From positions 1-13,306 of the forward strand of contig JAFTCU010000036.1 in the NCBI GenBank assembly GCA_017454585.1: DNA of 13,306 bases, read 5' to 3'. The notes below the pieces were generated by a model, which saw only the letters and a list, made by a program, of their open reading frames with translations, was not told the DNA's origin and did not search any database. Of this stretch, positions 1-8,900 are shown in pieces. The first letter of the stretch is position 1, and every line of letters begins with the position of its first letter. Made by a program: the position numbers and the translations under genes. The stretch is from Thermoguttaceae bacterium (GTDB lineage: Bacteria; Planctomycetota; Planctomycetia; Pirellulales; Thermoguttaceae).

Positions 1-2458
1 GCCAGAGCCAGGTCCGCAATTCCACGGCCGCGTGGTCGGTGAACTCGGTGCAGAACGGCGCGTGCGGCCCGCAGCAGACGTACGTCCAGAACCGGGCGCC
101 CTTGGCTTTCAGAGGCTCCGCCAGCTCGTGATTGTAATTGTGCGTCACGGGGCACCAAATGTCGATTTTGCCGAGGTTTTCCTTTTCAGCCTCATCGACC
201 GCAGGCTCCTCGGTGAGCATGGTCGGGATTTCCGGCGCATACCGTTTGATCCGGTTCATTCCGTTACGAACGAACTCGTAGTCTTTCTGGCTCGGCTCGT
301 CAAACCAGTACGTGTAGCACATTTTCAGCCAGCCTTTTTCTCTGAAATGGTTCTGGATCTGCTCCACCTCGCTGCGGAACATCGCTTTGTATTCCGGCGT
401 GTCCTCACCGAAACCGAGGAGATTCGGCTCCCAGCGCTTCTGGTACGTGCCGCCGCCCATGCCCTGGATGGGAAGGCGCAGGCCGGTGAAGTGGTATTTC
501 TCAACCGCTTTGGCCATCGCCGCGTCGAAAGCCGTGAAGTCGATCTCCGCCCGCGAATTCTCCGGGTTTTCTTTGTCGGCGACAAAATTCACCTTGAACG
601 GGTCCAGCGGGACCGGGTTGTACGGGCTGATCCGGTACCGGCTCAGGAGTTTGAAGTATTTGTCGAGCAGGACCCGTTTGTCCTCGTCCGTCTTGACGCC
701 GTGGTACTTCCAAACCAGATTCGGATTGAACCCGAAGGCGGTCTCGATCGTGTTGAACTTCGGCAGCGCAAAGCCCCAGACGCGCAGCAGGACCGGGACT
801 TCCGCCGATTGCGTCCGGCCGTTTACGGTCAGCTTGAGCGTGAGTTTCGTCCGGTACATTCCCGCCGGCGTTCCTTCCGGGACGTAAACCGTGATCCAGA
901 CTGGGCAGTTTTTCCCGGCCGGGGCCGTAAATTCGCCCGGCAGCGGCGGCAGGGCGTCGGGCCAGAAATCGCGCACGCCGGTGGAGTCCGTCGGGTGCGA
1001 AACGTAGTGGTAGTAAACGCTCCTCAGCTCGACGTTGGCCGCCGGGATGACGTTCTGCCCGTCGCGGGATTTCAGATCATCGGCGACGCTGACGGAAACT
1101 TTTGCGTCTTCCTTCGGCACGACGACCAGCTGCGCAGATTCGTAATCGTTCCCGGCCGCGGCGAGGAAAAGGCCCTTGGACTGCGGGCCTTTGGTCGGCT
1201 CAGGCACGCGGCGGGTCAGCGGGATCTTGTGCATCGCGCCGCAGTGCCAGAGCAAAGCGTCCGTCAGCGGCGCGTCCAGACGCCAGCCGTAGTCTTCACG
1301 ATAAAAGTCCGGCACGTAGTACGAGCAGCGCAAAACGCTCGTTTTGGCGGTGCCAGAAGCGTCTTTCCAGTTCAGCGTCAGGTCGTACGTGTGATCTCCC
1401 GGCTCGCCTTTCGGAAGCGCGTATTTAAAATCTTCCGGGAAACCGACGTCACCGGAAACGAATTCCCAGAAATGCGTCTGGCCGACGATTTCCGAGCTGG
1501 AGGCCTGATCGGTTTGCGCCTCGCTGTTTCTGGTGTTGGCCATGAAACGAAAACGGTGAAGCTGAAGGGTGGTCGCTTCTTTCGAACTGTCGGACGCGAA
1601 ACGGATCCAGACGCTCGGTGCGTCGAGCTGGTCCGCGGCTCCACTGGCGGTTCCGGCTTGGGTCAATTCGGCCAGAGGCTTCCAGTTCTGCCCGTCCACG
1701 GAGTATTGCGCGACCAGTTTGCCTTTGATGTAGTACTCGCAACCCATTTCCAACTGAATACTTTTGAACGTTTCTTCACCGGGTGCGCTGAATTTATAGA
1801 CCAGTTCGGAATTCGCGCCGAAATTCCAGCGGCTGGAGTTGAAACTCGCGTTCCAGGACTGGAGCGTGGGCGAGCAGCCTCCCCCGGTTTTGGCAAACGA
1901 CGACGTGAAGCAGTAGGTCCCCGAAACGGGATCGAACGTTTCGTTTTCCGTCAAGCCGTTCTTGTCGGCGCGGAGCGTAACGGGCAGGATCTCCGCCTCG
2001 GCAAACTGGAAAGTCGCGTTGGCCTTCCACTCGCCCAGGCGCAGATCGTCGGTTTTCGTTTCCGGCCGGATCGGGAACACGATCGTGTAGGTCTTCCATT
2101 CCGGAGAAAACGAGAAATCTTTATTGAAGAATTTGGGCCCGGTCATGCCGCCGTGGCCAGCGCCGAGAGTTCTGGCCTTGAAGCGAAACATTCCCAGCCC
2201 GCTGCGGGACGCCTGCCGAAGCTCATCGAACGGGAAATTGGCATAAACCCACGCCGAGGATCCCCCTTTGCCGGTCAGCTGGAGGACCGCGCCTTCCACG
2301 CCGTCCGCGCCGGGAAGGACCTCGCCGACTCCGCCGCTGGTCAACTTCCACGAGGAGTCGGAAAAATCGAATTTCATTCGCCCGCCTTCCAGCGCCGACA
2401 CAGCAGAGGCCCAGACACTGAAAAGAGCGATCACAGTAAGCAAAAACAGTCGTTTCAT
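1..2458 (-). CDS. Exported GH123/DUF4091-type glycoside hydrolase, 3' end outside window
   Basis: Seen: 819 codons are present, with no stop before the window edge, so the C-terminus is missing. The protein starts with a signal peptide (MKRLFLLTVIALFSVWASA). Residues about 30-180 and 190-310 look like two beta-sandwich, carbohydrate-binding or discoidin-like modules. Residues about 515-565 resemble the beta-sandwich that precedes GH123 catalytic domains, and the catalytic-type barrel begins near residue 570. The motif YTYWFDEP places an Asp-Glu pair at D720-E721. Known: GH123 enzymes use an adjacent Asp-Glu pair, with Glu as acid/base and Asp assisting the substrate N-acetyl group, to release beta-N-acetylgalactosamine. 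Inferred: an exported enzyme acting on amino-sugar glycans, although many DUF4091 proteins have unknown substrates. The start at 2458 is supported by AAAGGA five bases upstream and by the signal peptide. It lies 14 bases after coaB and is the third gene of the operon. Confidence 0.85.
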   Translation of the reverse strand, partial: MKRLFLLTVIALFSVWASAVSALEGGRMKFDFSDSSWKLTSGGVGEVLPGADGVEGAVLQLTGKGGSSAWVYANFPFDELRQASRSGLGMFRFKARTLGAGHGGMTGPKFFNKDFSFSPEWKTYTIVFPIRPETKTDDLRLGEWKANATFQFAEAEILPVTLRADKNGLTENETFDPVSGTYCFTSSFAKTGGGCSPTLQSWNASFNSSRWNFGANSELVYKFSAPGEETFKSIQLEMGCEYYIKGKLVAQYSVDGQNWKPLAELTQAGTASGAADQLDAPSVWIRFASDSSKEATTLQLHRFRFMANTRNSEAQTDQASSSEIVGQTHFWEFVSGDVGFPEDFKYALPKGEPGDHTYDLTLNWKDASGTAKTSVLRCSYYVPDFYREDYGWRLDAPLTDALLWHCGAMHKIPLTRRVPEPTKGPQSKGLFLAAAGNDYESAQLVVVPKEDAKVSVSVADDLKSRDGQNVIPAANVELRSVYYHYVSHPTDSTGVRDFWPDALPPLPGEFTAPAGKNCPVWITVYVPEGTPAGMYRTKLTLKLTVNGRTQSAEVPVLLRVWGFALPKFNTIETAFGFNPNLVWKYHGVKTDEDKRVLLDKYFKLLSRYRISPYNPVPLDPFKVNFVADKENPENSRAEIDFTAFDAAMAKAVEKYHFTGLRLPIQGMGGGTYQKRWEPNLLGFGEDTPEYKAMFRSEVEQIQNHFREKGWLKMCYTYWFDEPSQKDYEFVRNGMNRIKRYAPEIPTMLTEEPAVDEAEKENLGKIDIWCPVTHNYNHELAEPLKAKGARFWTYVCCGPHAPFCTEFTDHAAVELRTWLW

Positions 2459-2472
2459 TGGAATCCTTTCTT

Positions 2473-3102
2473 TTATTTAATCAGTTTTTCTTCCACAAGC
2501 GCGAAAATCTGTCGGCCCAGGTCGATCTTAGACCCCTTCAGGCGGGCGATGGTCTTGCCGGGACGGAGGAAGATTTCGACCTCGTTCTCGGTCGAGTCGA
2601 TGGCCGACGGGCCGTTCAGGACGAGCAGGTCGCAGTTTTTCGCGATCATCTTCCGAAGCGCACGCAGGCGGATGTCCGCCGTTTCCAGCGCAAAGCCCAC
2701 GACCCACTGCTTTTCCGATTTGGAAGTCCCGAGCGTTGCCAGAACGTCCGGTGTCTCGACGAAATGGAGCGTCAGTTTGTCCCCGGTCTTGGAGATTTTC
2801 TGTTTCGCGACCGCATCCGGCTTGTAGTCACACGGGGCGGCGACGCCGATCACGCCGTCAAACTGCGGGAAAAGTCGCTGGGCCGCTTCCAGCATTTCAT
2901 CCGTGGTGACAACCGGCACGACCGTGGCTCCGGAGGGGTACTGAATCTCAACCGGTCCCGAGACGATGGTGACTTCGTGCCCTTTTTCGAGCGCCGCCGC
3001 CGCAAGCGCTGCGCCCATGCGCCCGCTCGATGCATTGGAAAGAAAACGGACCGGATCGATGTATTGCCGCGTCGGGCCGGACGTGATGAGGATCTTAGCC
3101 AT
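2473..3102 (-). CDS. coaB: Phosphopantothenoylcysteine synthetase, stand-alone CoaB
   Basis: The product is a cytoplasmic ligase that joins cysteine to 4'-phosphopantothenate using a nucleotide triphosphate, the second step of coenzyme A synthesis from pantothenate. The 209 residues match only the CoaB half of the usual CoaBC fusion; no flavin-binding CoaC decarboxylase domain is present. Visible family motifs are GPTRQYIDPVRFLSN (residues 9-23) with R19 and N23, AAPCDYKP (88-95) with A88 and D92, QKISK with K102, and VVGFALET (134-141). These align at one constant offset with E. coli CoaBC R206, N210, A275, D279 and K289, so the known catalytic and binding positions appear intact. The gene starts 6 bases after the GH65-like stop, with its AGGA lying inside that gene's end, which implies translational coupling. 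It is followed 14 bases later by the GH123-like gene. Its position inside a glycosidase operon is unexpected. A separate coaC must lie elsewhere. Confidence 0.95.
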   Translation of the reverse strand: MAKILITSGPTRQYIDPVRFLSNASSGRMGAALAAAALEKGHEVTIVSGPVEIQYPSGATVVPVVTTDEMLEAAQRLFPQFDGVIGVAAPCDYKPDAVAKQKISKTGDKLTLHFVETPDVLATLGTSKSEKQWVVGFALETADIRLRALRKMIAKNCDLLVLNGPSAIDSTENEVEIFLRPGKTIARLKGSKIDLGRQIFALVEEKLIK

Positions 3103-3108
3103 TTTGGT

Positions 3109-5355
3109 TCATTCCTGATTTCGGATCAAAAAACCTTCCGGAAGCGCCTTTTCCGCGATCTCGGCTTCCGTTCCGAACGATTTCGGGATCACGATGACGC
3201 GCGGAGCGTTCGGGTCCATCGGCGCGGCGCAGGGGTTTTGCTTCACTTCCAGAACCGCGGGTTTGCCATCCTTCACCTCGGCGTGGACGAGGACTCCGCC
3301 GTACGCCGGCAGCGTGAACGAAAAGTCTTTCCACTCTTCCGGCACGCCGTAGAAAAGTCGGATTTCGTTCCCCCGGGAGAAGATCAGCATCTGGTTGACC
3401 GCCTGAACGCAAGTCCCCGCGGCGGTCGTGAACCACGGGTTCCGCACGACGTCTTTCTCGTTGATCTCGAACAGCTCGCCGAACGCTCCGCAGGTTTCCG
3501 CGGCTTCGCGCATCAGTTTGGCCGGGTACTTGTGGTCGCCGAAAACCGTCATGGTGATGGCCATTTTGCCGGCGTACCACGGGCAGACCGAGTTTCCGAC
3601 CGGGTACATGTTGGCGTGAGAGCGGCCCTCAAAGAGGAATTTGTACGCGGTTTTCTTCTGCAGCTCGTGATCGCCGTCGAAAATGTCGTACGGAAAAATC
3701 CCGCTCAGCGTCGCGACGGTCGGCTCCTTGCAGCCTCGGTAGCCGATGTAAACGCCGTCATCGACGGGCAGCGACTCGACCAGTTTATCGGCCACGCGCC
3801 GGAAATTGGCCGCTTCCTCCGCATCGACGCCGAGCAGATCCGCAGCATCGGCCGCCGCGCGCATGGAATAGACCGCCCCGCAGGTCGTCATGAAGGCGTG
3901 GTCACGAGCCGGGCCGAGGCGTTCCAGATCGGTGAGTTTTCCGAGGTACATGGTTCCGTCCGAGTCCTCGTACGTCCAGTGGGAGAGGAAGTAGCGGGCG
4001 CACTCGAGGATCAGCGGGTAAGCCGTGCTTTTCAGGAATTCCCGGTCGTTCGAGTACAAATACTGCGTCCAGGCGCTGCGCGCGATGTTCGACGTGTGGA
4101 AAATGTGGTCGTTCCAGAAACCGGGAGGCGCGCCTTCCGTGCCGTCTTCGAGAGATTCCCAGACGAATTTCGCGCCGTAGGTCCCCTTCTGGCCGTAGTG
4201 GGCCACGCGGTACGTCGCCTTGGGGAGGACCGAGTGCCGGAAATCCGGACAGCGGCGCGCGATGGCGAGGTGGTTACTCGTCAGCGCCCCCTGATGAATG
4301 AACATTTCGTCCCAGCCGAAAAACCGGCCGTTCCAGAGAAACGGTGAAATGCCGACCGGGAACGACCACGGCGTCGCATCGACCCGAATGTGGTACTGGG
4401 CCGTTTCGTACATGCGCTGGATCATCGGGTCCGGCACGCTGACGGAGCTTTCCTCGTAGTACGCCTTCCAGTCGGCGGCGTTCTTCGCGTACAGACCGGC
4501 AAAACCCTCGGTCCGGATGCGCTGGATCGTCTTTTTCGTGAGCTCGTCGTACTTCACCTCGTCCAGTGTGTCCTTGAAAACGACGTAAAAAACCGCCTCT
4601 TTCGTCTCGCCCGGCGCCAGTTCGAGCGGCTTTTCCATTCGCGCGTCGGTCTTGCGCTCCCACTTCTTCCACGGCGGAAGCGCCTCCGATCCGTCCGGCT
4701 CGTAAATGCAGACCGTCCCGGGATCGCCGAGCAGAACGACGTTCCCCTGCTGGGTCGGGTGGCCGTAAAAATTGTAGTCGAAAACCGCCTGGGTGCCGTT
4801 CTCGCGCGTCTCCCAGTTCCCGATCAGCCGTCCCGGGAGGTGCTTCGAATCGGCGGCCAGGCCCATAAAATACCGGAGGAACGGCGTGACGCGGAGCGGG
4901 TTCCCGCTGGTGTTCGTCATTTCGCGGCGAATGACCAGAACGCTTTCATCGAGCGGCGCGAGAAACGTCATTTCCTGCTTCACGCCCGGAAACTGGTGCG
5001 TGCAGCGCATGCAGCCGTTCGGAACGTCGAGGGTCTGGGTCCACTCGTCGGCGGCGAGGAATTCTTTCCCGTCGATCTCCACCCCCTGCAGGAACCAGCC
5101 GAGGGTGAGCAGATCGTACTTCGGATCCCCGTAACGCCGCCCGGACCGGAAAACACCCGAGTATCGGCCTTGCGGCTGACTGCCGTTCCAATCGACCGCG
5201 AGCCAGAGCGACCCGTTTCCAAGGACCGGCGGCACGTAACGATCCGGGATTTGTGGACCGGAACCTTCCAGTGTATTCATCTCCAGCGGCACCATTCCCA
5301 GAACCCACGGCCCAAGAGTCAAGAGAAATAAAAAGAAAAAAATGATTCGTTTCAT
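3109..5355 (-). CDS. Exported GH65-like (alpha/alpha)6-barrel glycosidase
   Basis: 748 residues, beginning with a signal peptide (MKRIIFFFLFLLTLGPWVLG). A beta-sandwich N-terminal domain (about 25-280, with GNGSLWLAVDW) leads to a helical barrel (about 310-680). Barrel signatures resemble GH65: GWDEMFIHQGAL, then GTYGAKFVWESLEDGTEG (W399, E400), then TSNIARSAWTQYLYSNDREFL and a Glu in TDLERLGP (E478). That Glu falls where GH65 enzymes carry the catalytic acid of their GPDEYH motif. A short C-terminal beta region closes the protein. Known: GH65 and related clans (GH95, GH15) act on alpha-glycosidic bonds by inversion, some of them as phosphorylases. Inferred: hydrolysis of an external oligosaccharide; substrate unknown. 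A GTG 63 bases upstream (5418) would add 21 residues ahead of the signal peptide, and its AGG abuts the codon with no spacing, so ATG at 5355 is preferred. This is the first gene of the operon, behind a strong promoter. Membership of GH95 or another six-hairpin family is possible. Confidence 0.75.
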   Translation of the reverse strand: MKRIIFFFLFLLTLGPWVLGMVPLEMNTLEGSGPQIPDRYVPPVLGNGSLWLAVDWNGSQPQGRYSGVFRSGRRYGDPKYDLLTLGWFLQGVEIDGKEFLAADEWTQTLDVPNGCMRCTHQFPGVKQEMTFLAPLDESVLVIRREMTNTSGNPLRVTPFLRYFMGLAADSKHLPGRLIGNWETRENGTQAVFDYNFYGHPTQQGNVVLLGDPGTVCIYEPDGSEALPPWKKWERKTDARMEKPLELAPGETKEAVFYVVFKDTLDEVKYDELTKKTIQRIRTEGFAGLYAKNAADWKAYYEESSVSVPDPMIQRMYETAQYHIRVDATPWSFPVGISPFLWNGRFFGWDEMFIHQGALTSNHLAIARRCPDFRHSVLPKATYRVAHYGQKGTYGAKFVWESLEDGTEGAPPGFWNDHIFHTSNIARSAWTQYLYSNDREFLKSTAYPLILECARYFLSHWTYEDSDGTMYLGKLTDLERLGPARDHAFMTTCGAVYSMRAAADAADLLGVDAEEAANFRRVADKLVESLPVDDGVYIGYRGCKEPTVATLSGIFPYDIFDGDHELQKKTAYKFLFEGRSHANMYPVGNSVCPWYAGKMAITMTVFGDHKYPAKLMREAAETCGAFGELFEINEKDVVRNPWFTTAAGTCVQAVNQMLIFSRGNEIRLFYGVPEEWKDFSFTLPAYGGVLVHAEVKDGKPAVLEVKQNPCAAPMDPNAPRVIVIPKSFGTEAEIAEKALPEGFLIRNQE

Positions 5356-5459
5356 TTGAAATTTTCCATTAAAAAAACGGGGACGCCGCTGCCAAGGCTG
5401 ATAATGGGGACGTTTCACCTCGTGTTTTACGGAGTGGAACTAAGGTTGTGGTTTATGCA

Positions 5460-5475
5460 AGATTTATTGAAATCT
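5460..5475. promoter_or_regulatory. Second palindrome at about +10 to +25 of the same promoter
   Basis: Minus strand AGATTTCAATAAATCT has 6-base arms (AGATTT and AAATCT) around CAAT. It lies just after the predicted transcription start, with its centre 37 bases from the spacer palindrome. It could be a second operator of different sequence or a small hairpin at the 5' end of the mRNA. It is AT-rich, so chance is a real alternative. Confidence 0.3.
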
Positions 5476-5490
5476 CTTCTGATGATGTTA

Positions 5491-5518
5491 ATTATAGCCT
5501 GAAAATTCAGGTTGTCAA
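5491..5518 (-). promoter_or_regulatory. Perfect-consensus sigma-70-type promoter of the glycosidase-coaB operon
   Basis: On the minus strand TTGACA (5513-5518) is followed by a 16-base spacer and TATAAT (5491-5496); both hexamers match the consensus exactly. Transcription should start near 5484, giving a leader of about 130 bases before the ATG at 5355. The promoter lies just downstream of the block 1 terminator. The whole 5356-5915 gap therefore holds, in transcription order, a coding-like remnant, a terminator, this promoter with its operator-like palindromes, and the leader. The rest of the leader shows only a run of seven T before the start region and no recognised riboswitch. Confidence 0.85.
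5498..5511. promoter_or_regulatory. Candidate operator palindrome in the promoter spacer
   Basis: Minus strand CCTGAATTTTCAGG has two perfect 6-base arms (CCTGAA and TTCAGG) around a TT centre. It fills all but two bases of the 16-base spacer between -35 and -10. A dimeric regulator bound here would block RNA polymerase, so repression is the likely mode. The regulator is not in the window and its family cannot be assigned. Confidence 0.55.
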
Positions 5519-5581
5519 GCCCTGCGACTCCAAGGTCGTAAAGTATTATCGAGACTGTCCGATTTTAACGGTGAAACTTCG

Positions 5582-5863
5582 TTAGTTATTCGCGGTACTT
5601 CCGAACTCTCTGGTACGCACAAGGTCGAGGATCGAAATTTGCCCAAAACAAAAAACGCCCGAAACGACAATTCGTCCCGGACGTTTGAATAATGGTGAGG
5701 ATTGGAACCACTTCAACCCGGTGGTCTTGCGCTGGTTTACGAGGTGTTCTTTCTCCTCGTCTTCCAGTTCGGACCAGAGGTCGTTGCAAGTGCAGTCAGT
5801 GATGGTCGGGAGGGCTTTCTGGGGTCCCGAGTCGAGCTGGCTGCGGAGCAGGCGTTTCCTCTT
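5582..5863 (-). pseudogene. Unrecognised coding-like remnant or small gene with non-standard start
   Basis: This minus-strand frame is open from just after a TAA at 5864-5866 to a TAA at 5582-5584. Its first part, to about 5690, has mostly G or C in third codon positions, like the neighbouring genes, and gives a protein-like peptide including DLWSELEDEEKEHLVNQRK. There is no ATG, GTG or TTG near its 5' end. An AGAGGA sits five bases before a CTG at 5851, which could be a rare start and would give 89 residues. The last third runs through the terminator hairpin, which argues against an intact gene. An ATG at 5914, one base after the preceding stop codon, is in the same frame but meets the TAA after 16 codons. 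No family was recognised. A decayed gene or chance open frame is as likely as a functional small protein. Confidence 0.25.
5643..5686 (-). terminator. Rho-independent terminator ending block 1
   Basis: On the minus strand a 15-base-pair stem (arms 5672-5686 and 5653-5667) closes on a 4-base loop and runs into TTTTTTGTTTT. Three pairs are G-U on this strand and would be A-C mismatches on the other, so the element is built for minus-strand transcripts. It lies 230 bases after the HzsA-related stop and 125 bases before the next promoter, separating the two transcription units. Confidence 0.85.
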
Positions 5864-5915
5864 TTAACCCGTATTTACAAGTTTGAGGTTGAAATCATTT
5901 CTTTCATTATTCATT

Positions 5916-8900
5916 CTATTCTTTGTCTTTCCCCCAAACTTCGATCTCCGAGATTCCGTTATCGACCAGTGGGAAAGTCTCTTCAAGATTCGTCAGTGTG
6001 ACCCACGCGCAGGTCTTGGCCGGGAACGTGAAGACTTGCGGCTCGGACGTGCATTTCAGCTCGATCGGGACTTCCTCACCCGTCGAGAAATGCAGCACGC
6101 TCTTCGTCCAGGTTTTCTGCTGGCCCTCGGTGAGTTTCAGCGTGATGACGATTTTTTCCGTCACGATCTCACGCCCGAAACTGACGCGCAGCCAAAGGTC
6201 GGTACGGCGGGCAGGACGCCAGTAGCTGGTCCCGTCCGTCTTGCCGTCGATCACGCAGATCGGCGAATATTCCGGCTTGTACATGTAGTGCGAGTTGCTT
6301 GACGTCCGCGGGAAACTGCGCAGCCAGTACGTGTAAGCGTCCGGGTTCACCGCGAGATTACGGACCGGGTTCCCCACCACATTCGAGCCGCCGCGGGCAT
6401 TTCGGCCCTCTGCCATTCCGAAAATCGGGACCTTTCCGACCAGCGCGTCCTGATCCGCGACGAATTTCGCCTGCGCTTCCTGGCCTCCCAGCGGGCTGGC
6501 GGGGAAATCCGACGGCGCGAATTCCTTGCCGGTGGTCTGATGCTCGATCAGTTTATCGATCGCGTCGATCTCCAGCTCGGCCTGAGCCAAACGTTTCGCC
6601 TCGAAGTAGAGGTAAATCTGGCGCATCTGGTCGCGGTACACGTACCACGGCGAGAGTCCGGAGTCCCGCGCGTGGTTCAGTTTATCCCAGCAGTTCTGCT
6701 CCATCCAGGACCCGCAGAACGGAACGTTCAGGTCGATCCAGCACGCCACGAGGCGTTTTTCAGCGTCGGTGAGCTGCACACCGTAGTGCGACGGTTCGAG
6801 GTACTTCATCAGCGGACTCGAGGACGAACCGAACGAGTACGGCTTGACCATGCCGCAAGCGCCGCTGGCGTGCGCCCAGTTGATGATCCCCTTCCCGTTG
6901 TACTCGTCGGCCGAGTAACCGCCGGCACCCGGGTTCGGAATGTTCTTCGGGTCGCCGCCGAAGAAGGAGAGGTACGCCGGATCGCGGGTCGCGTCCGCCC
7001 AAACGCCGTGGAGGATCTTCGCGTTGTAGCCGAAATCGGTCAGCGCGAGGTAAGACTCGCTGAAGTAACGGCCGGGATTTCCCTGCGTCACTTTGCCGTA
7101 GGGCCTCATGCACGTGCGCCACTTCGCCCGGCTGTAAATGTCCTGCATCGTGTAGGGCCGCGTATCGCCCATCAGGTTGAGCGGAACGTCTTTCTTCGCC
7201 GGGTCTTTCCCGCCGTTGTGGCACTGGATGCAGTGCGCGTCCCAGATCGGCTGGATCTCACGCGTGTAGCTGAACCCCTTCGGAACGTCCATCCCCTGCG
7301 GAGCCTCGACGTTCAGGTACGCCATCGCACGCTTCTGGTGGTCGGTCAGGAAACGCTCCATTTCCTGCACCGGCTCGTCTCCCGGCGCGAAGAAGGGCTG
7401 GATCTTCTGCGGGGGCTTGCGCAGCGCGGCCGTGATCTGTTTATTATCGATGAACGTGTTGTTCTTGTCCTCGTGGCAGCCGATGCAGAAGAACTGCTCG
7501 CCCGGCAGGACCATCGTCCAGCTTCGCATGTTCTGGACCATCTGGCCCTTTTCGTCGAGCATCTGGAAGAAGACCGGCACGCGCGACGGGCACTCGAAGT
7601 AGCAGCTCCCGTCTTCTTCAACGTCCACTTCGCCCAAAACGTGCCGGACGTCGTACGCGCTGTTATTAATGCCGCACGGCGAGGTTTGGTGGCCGCCCCA
7701 CGGGTGCAGACCGAGTGCAACGGTTCCTTTGACGCGGTAGTCCAGACCGACGATCCTCATTTTCTTGACCGTCCCCTTCGGGACGCCTTCCAGACCGGGG
7801 CCGAAATAGACGTTCTGCACGTAGAAGAAACCGGAGTTCAGCGACTCGTTGACCGGCGACATTTTCTGCGGCGGGAGAGGCCGGGCCTTTTCCGCAATGT
7901 GTTGACCGACCGAAATGACTGGGTCGTAGATCAGCAGTTCACGCCGTCCATCGACGTTCATCCAGTAAATGCCGAAGGACGGGGAACCGGGTTTTCCGTC
8001 TTTTCCGATCCCTTTCAGACCGCGAACGGGGCCGCCTTCCGGGGAGTAGCAAACCAGCAGATTTTCCTCATCAAGCGGGTACGGGTACTGGAACTGCTCG
8101 CCCTCGGTTCCGTGCACGACGTTTCCACCGGTGGTTTCGTGGCCCGTGTTTTCCAGGTTCGGCATCGGCCGCTTCGGCGCGAGGAAGTAAACGCCTTCAC
8201 CCGCCTGCATTCCTTCCGAACGGTCGATCATGATGAGTTTCCCGCGCTGGTCTATGTGGTGCGCACCGGCGATCGCCATGACTTTCGTCGAGTTCGGGAT
8301 CATCCGCCCGTACAGGACCGCCGCCGGGTACTGCGAATTGTTCCCGTAAAATTCGGTCTGGTTCGTGCCGTCGGCGTTCATCACGAAGAGCGTATGCAAG
8401 TAACCGGCGTTCCGGTCGGAGTATTCCCATCGGGTGTAGGTGATCCGGCCGTCGTTCGTGACGTGCGGGAAAACCGTGTGGCCGTGGTCAACCGCGAGGC
8501 GGTGAATGTAACGCCCCTCCGCGTCGCAGGTGAAGAGGTTACAGACGCTCGACCACCAGCACGGGGCCGAAATATTGCAGCGGGTCGAGGTGAAGATCAG
8601 GTTTCCGTTCGGAAGCCATTCCGGTTCCATGTCGGCCACGCCCGGGCCGACGGTGATTTGCTTAATGGGGGCGACGCTCCTGATGGGGAGGTCGTTCCCC
8701 GCTTCGTCTTTCATGTTTTGCAGCGGCGTTTCGGGCGTGGTTCCGCTCAGGTCCATCTTGTAGAGGTGGAAATCGTCGCCGTGGTCGTGGTCGGCTTTAC
8801 GCATTGAAAAGACGAGCGTTTTTCCGTCGTAAGAAAGGCACGGGTCGCGTACGATCCCGGTCGGGCAGTCCAGGATGACGACCGTTTTGACCGTTCCATC

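Noticed and set aside
32..2827. 931-codon open frame on the plus strand
   Set aside because: It is antisense to the GH123-like gene and the start of coaB, whose products are recognisable. The plus-strand translation is arginine-rich and resembles no family, a common result of strong third-position GC bias.
2458..4347. 629-codon open frame on the plus strand
   Set aside because: It lies opposite coaB and the GH65-like gene, has no recognisable motifs and no suitable ribosome binding site.
5363..5369. Run of T in the leader as a terminator
   Set aside because: The minus-strand CCCCGTTTTTTT has no preceding stem with a complementary arm, and it lies immediately before the GH65-like start.
5356..5418. 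Longer GH65-like protein from a GTG at 5418
   Set aside because: It would put 21 polar residues before a clear signal peptide, and the AGG upstream touches the GTG with no spacing.
6540..8807. 755-codon open frame on the plus strand
   Set aside because: It is opposite the HzsA-related gene, whose minus-strand frame carries clear domains and haem motifs.
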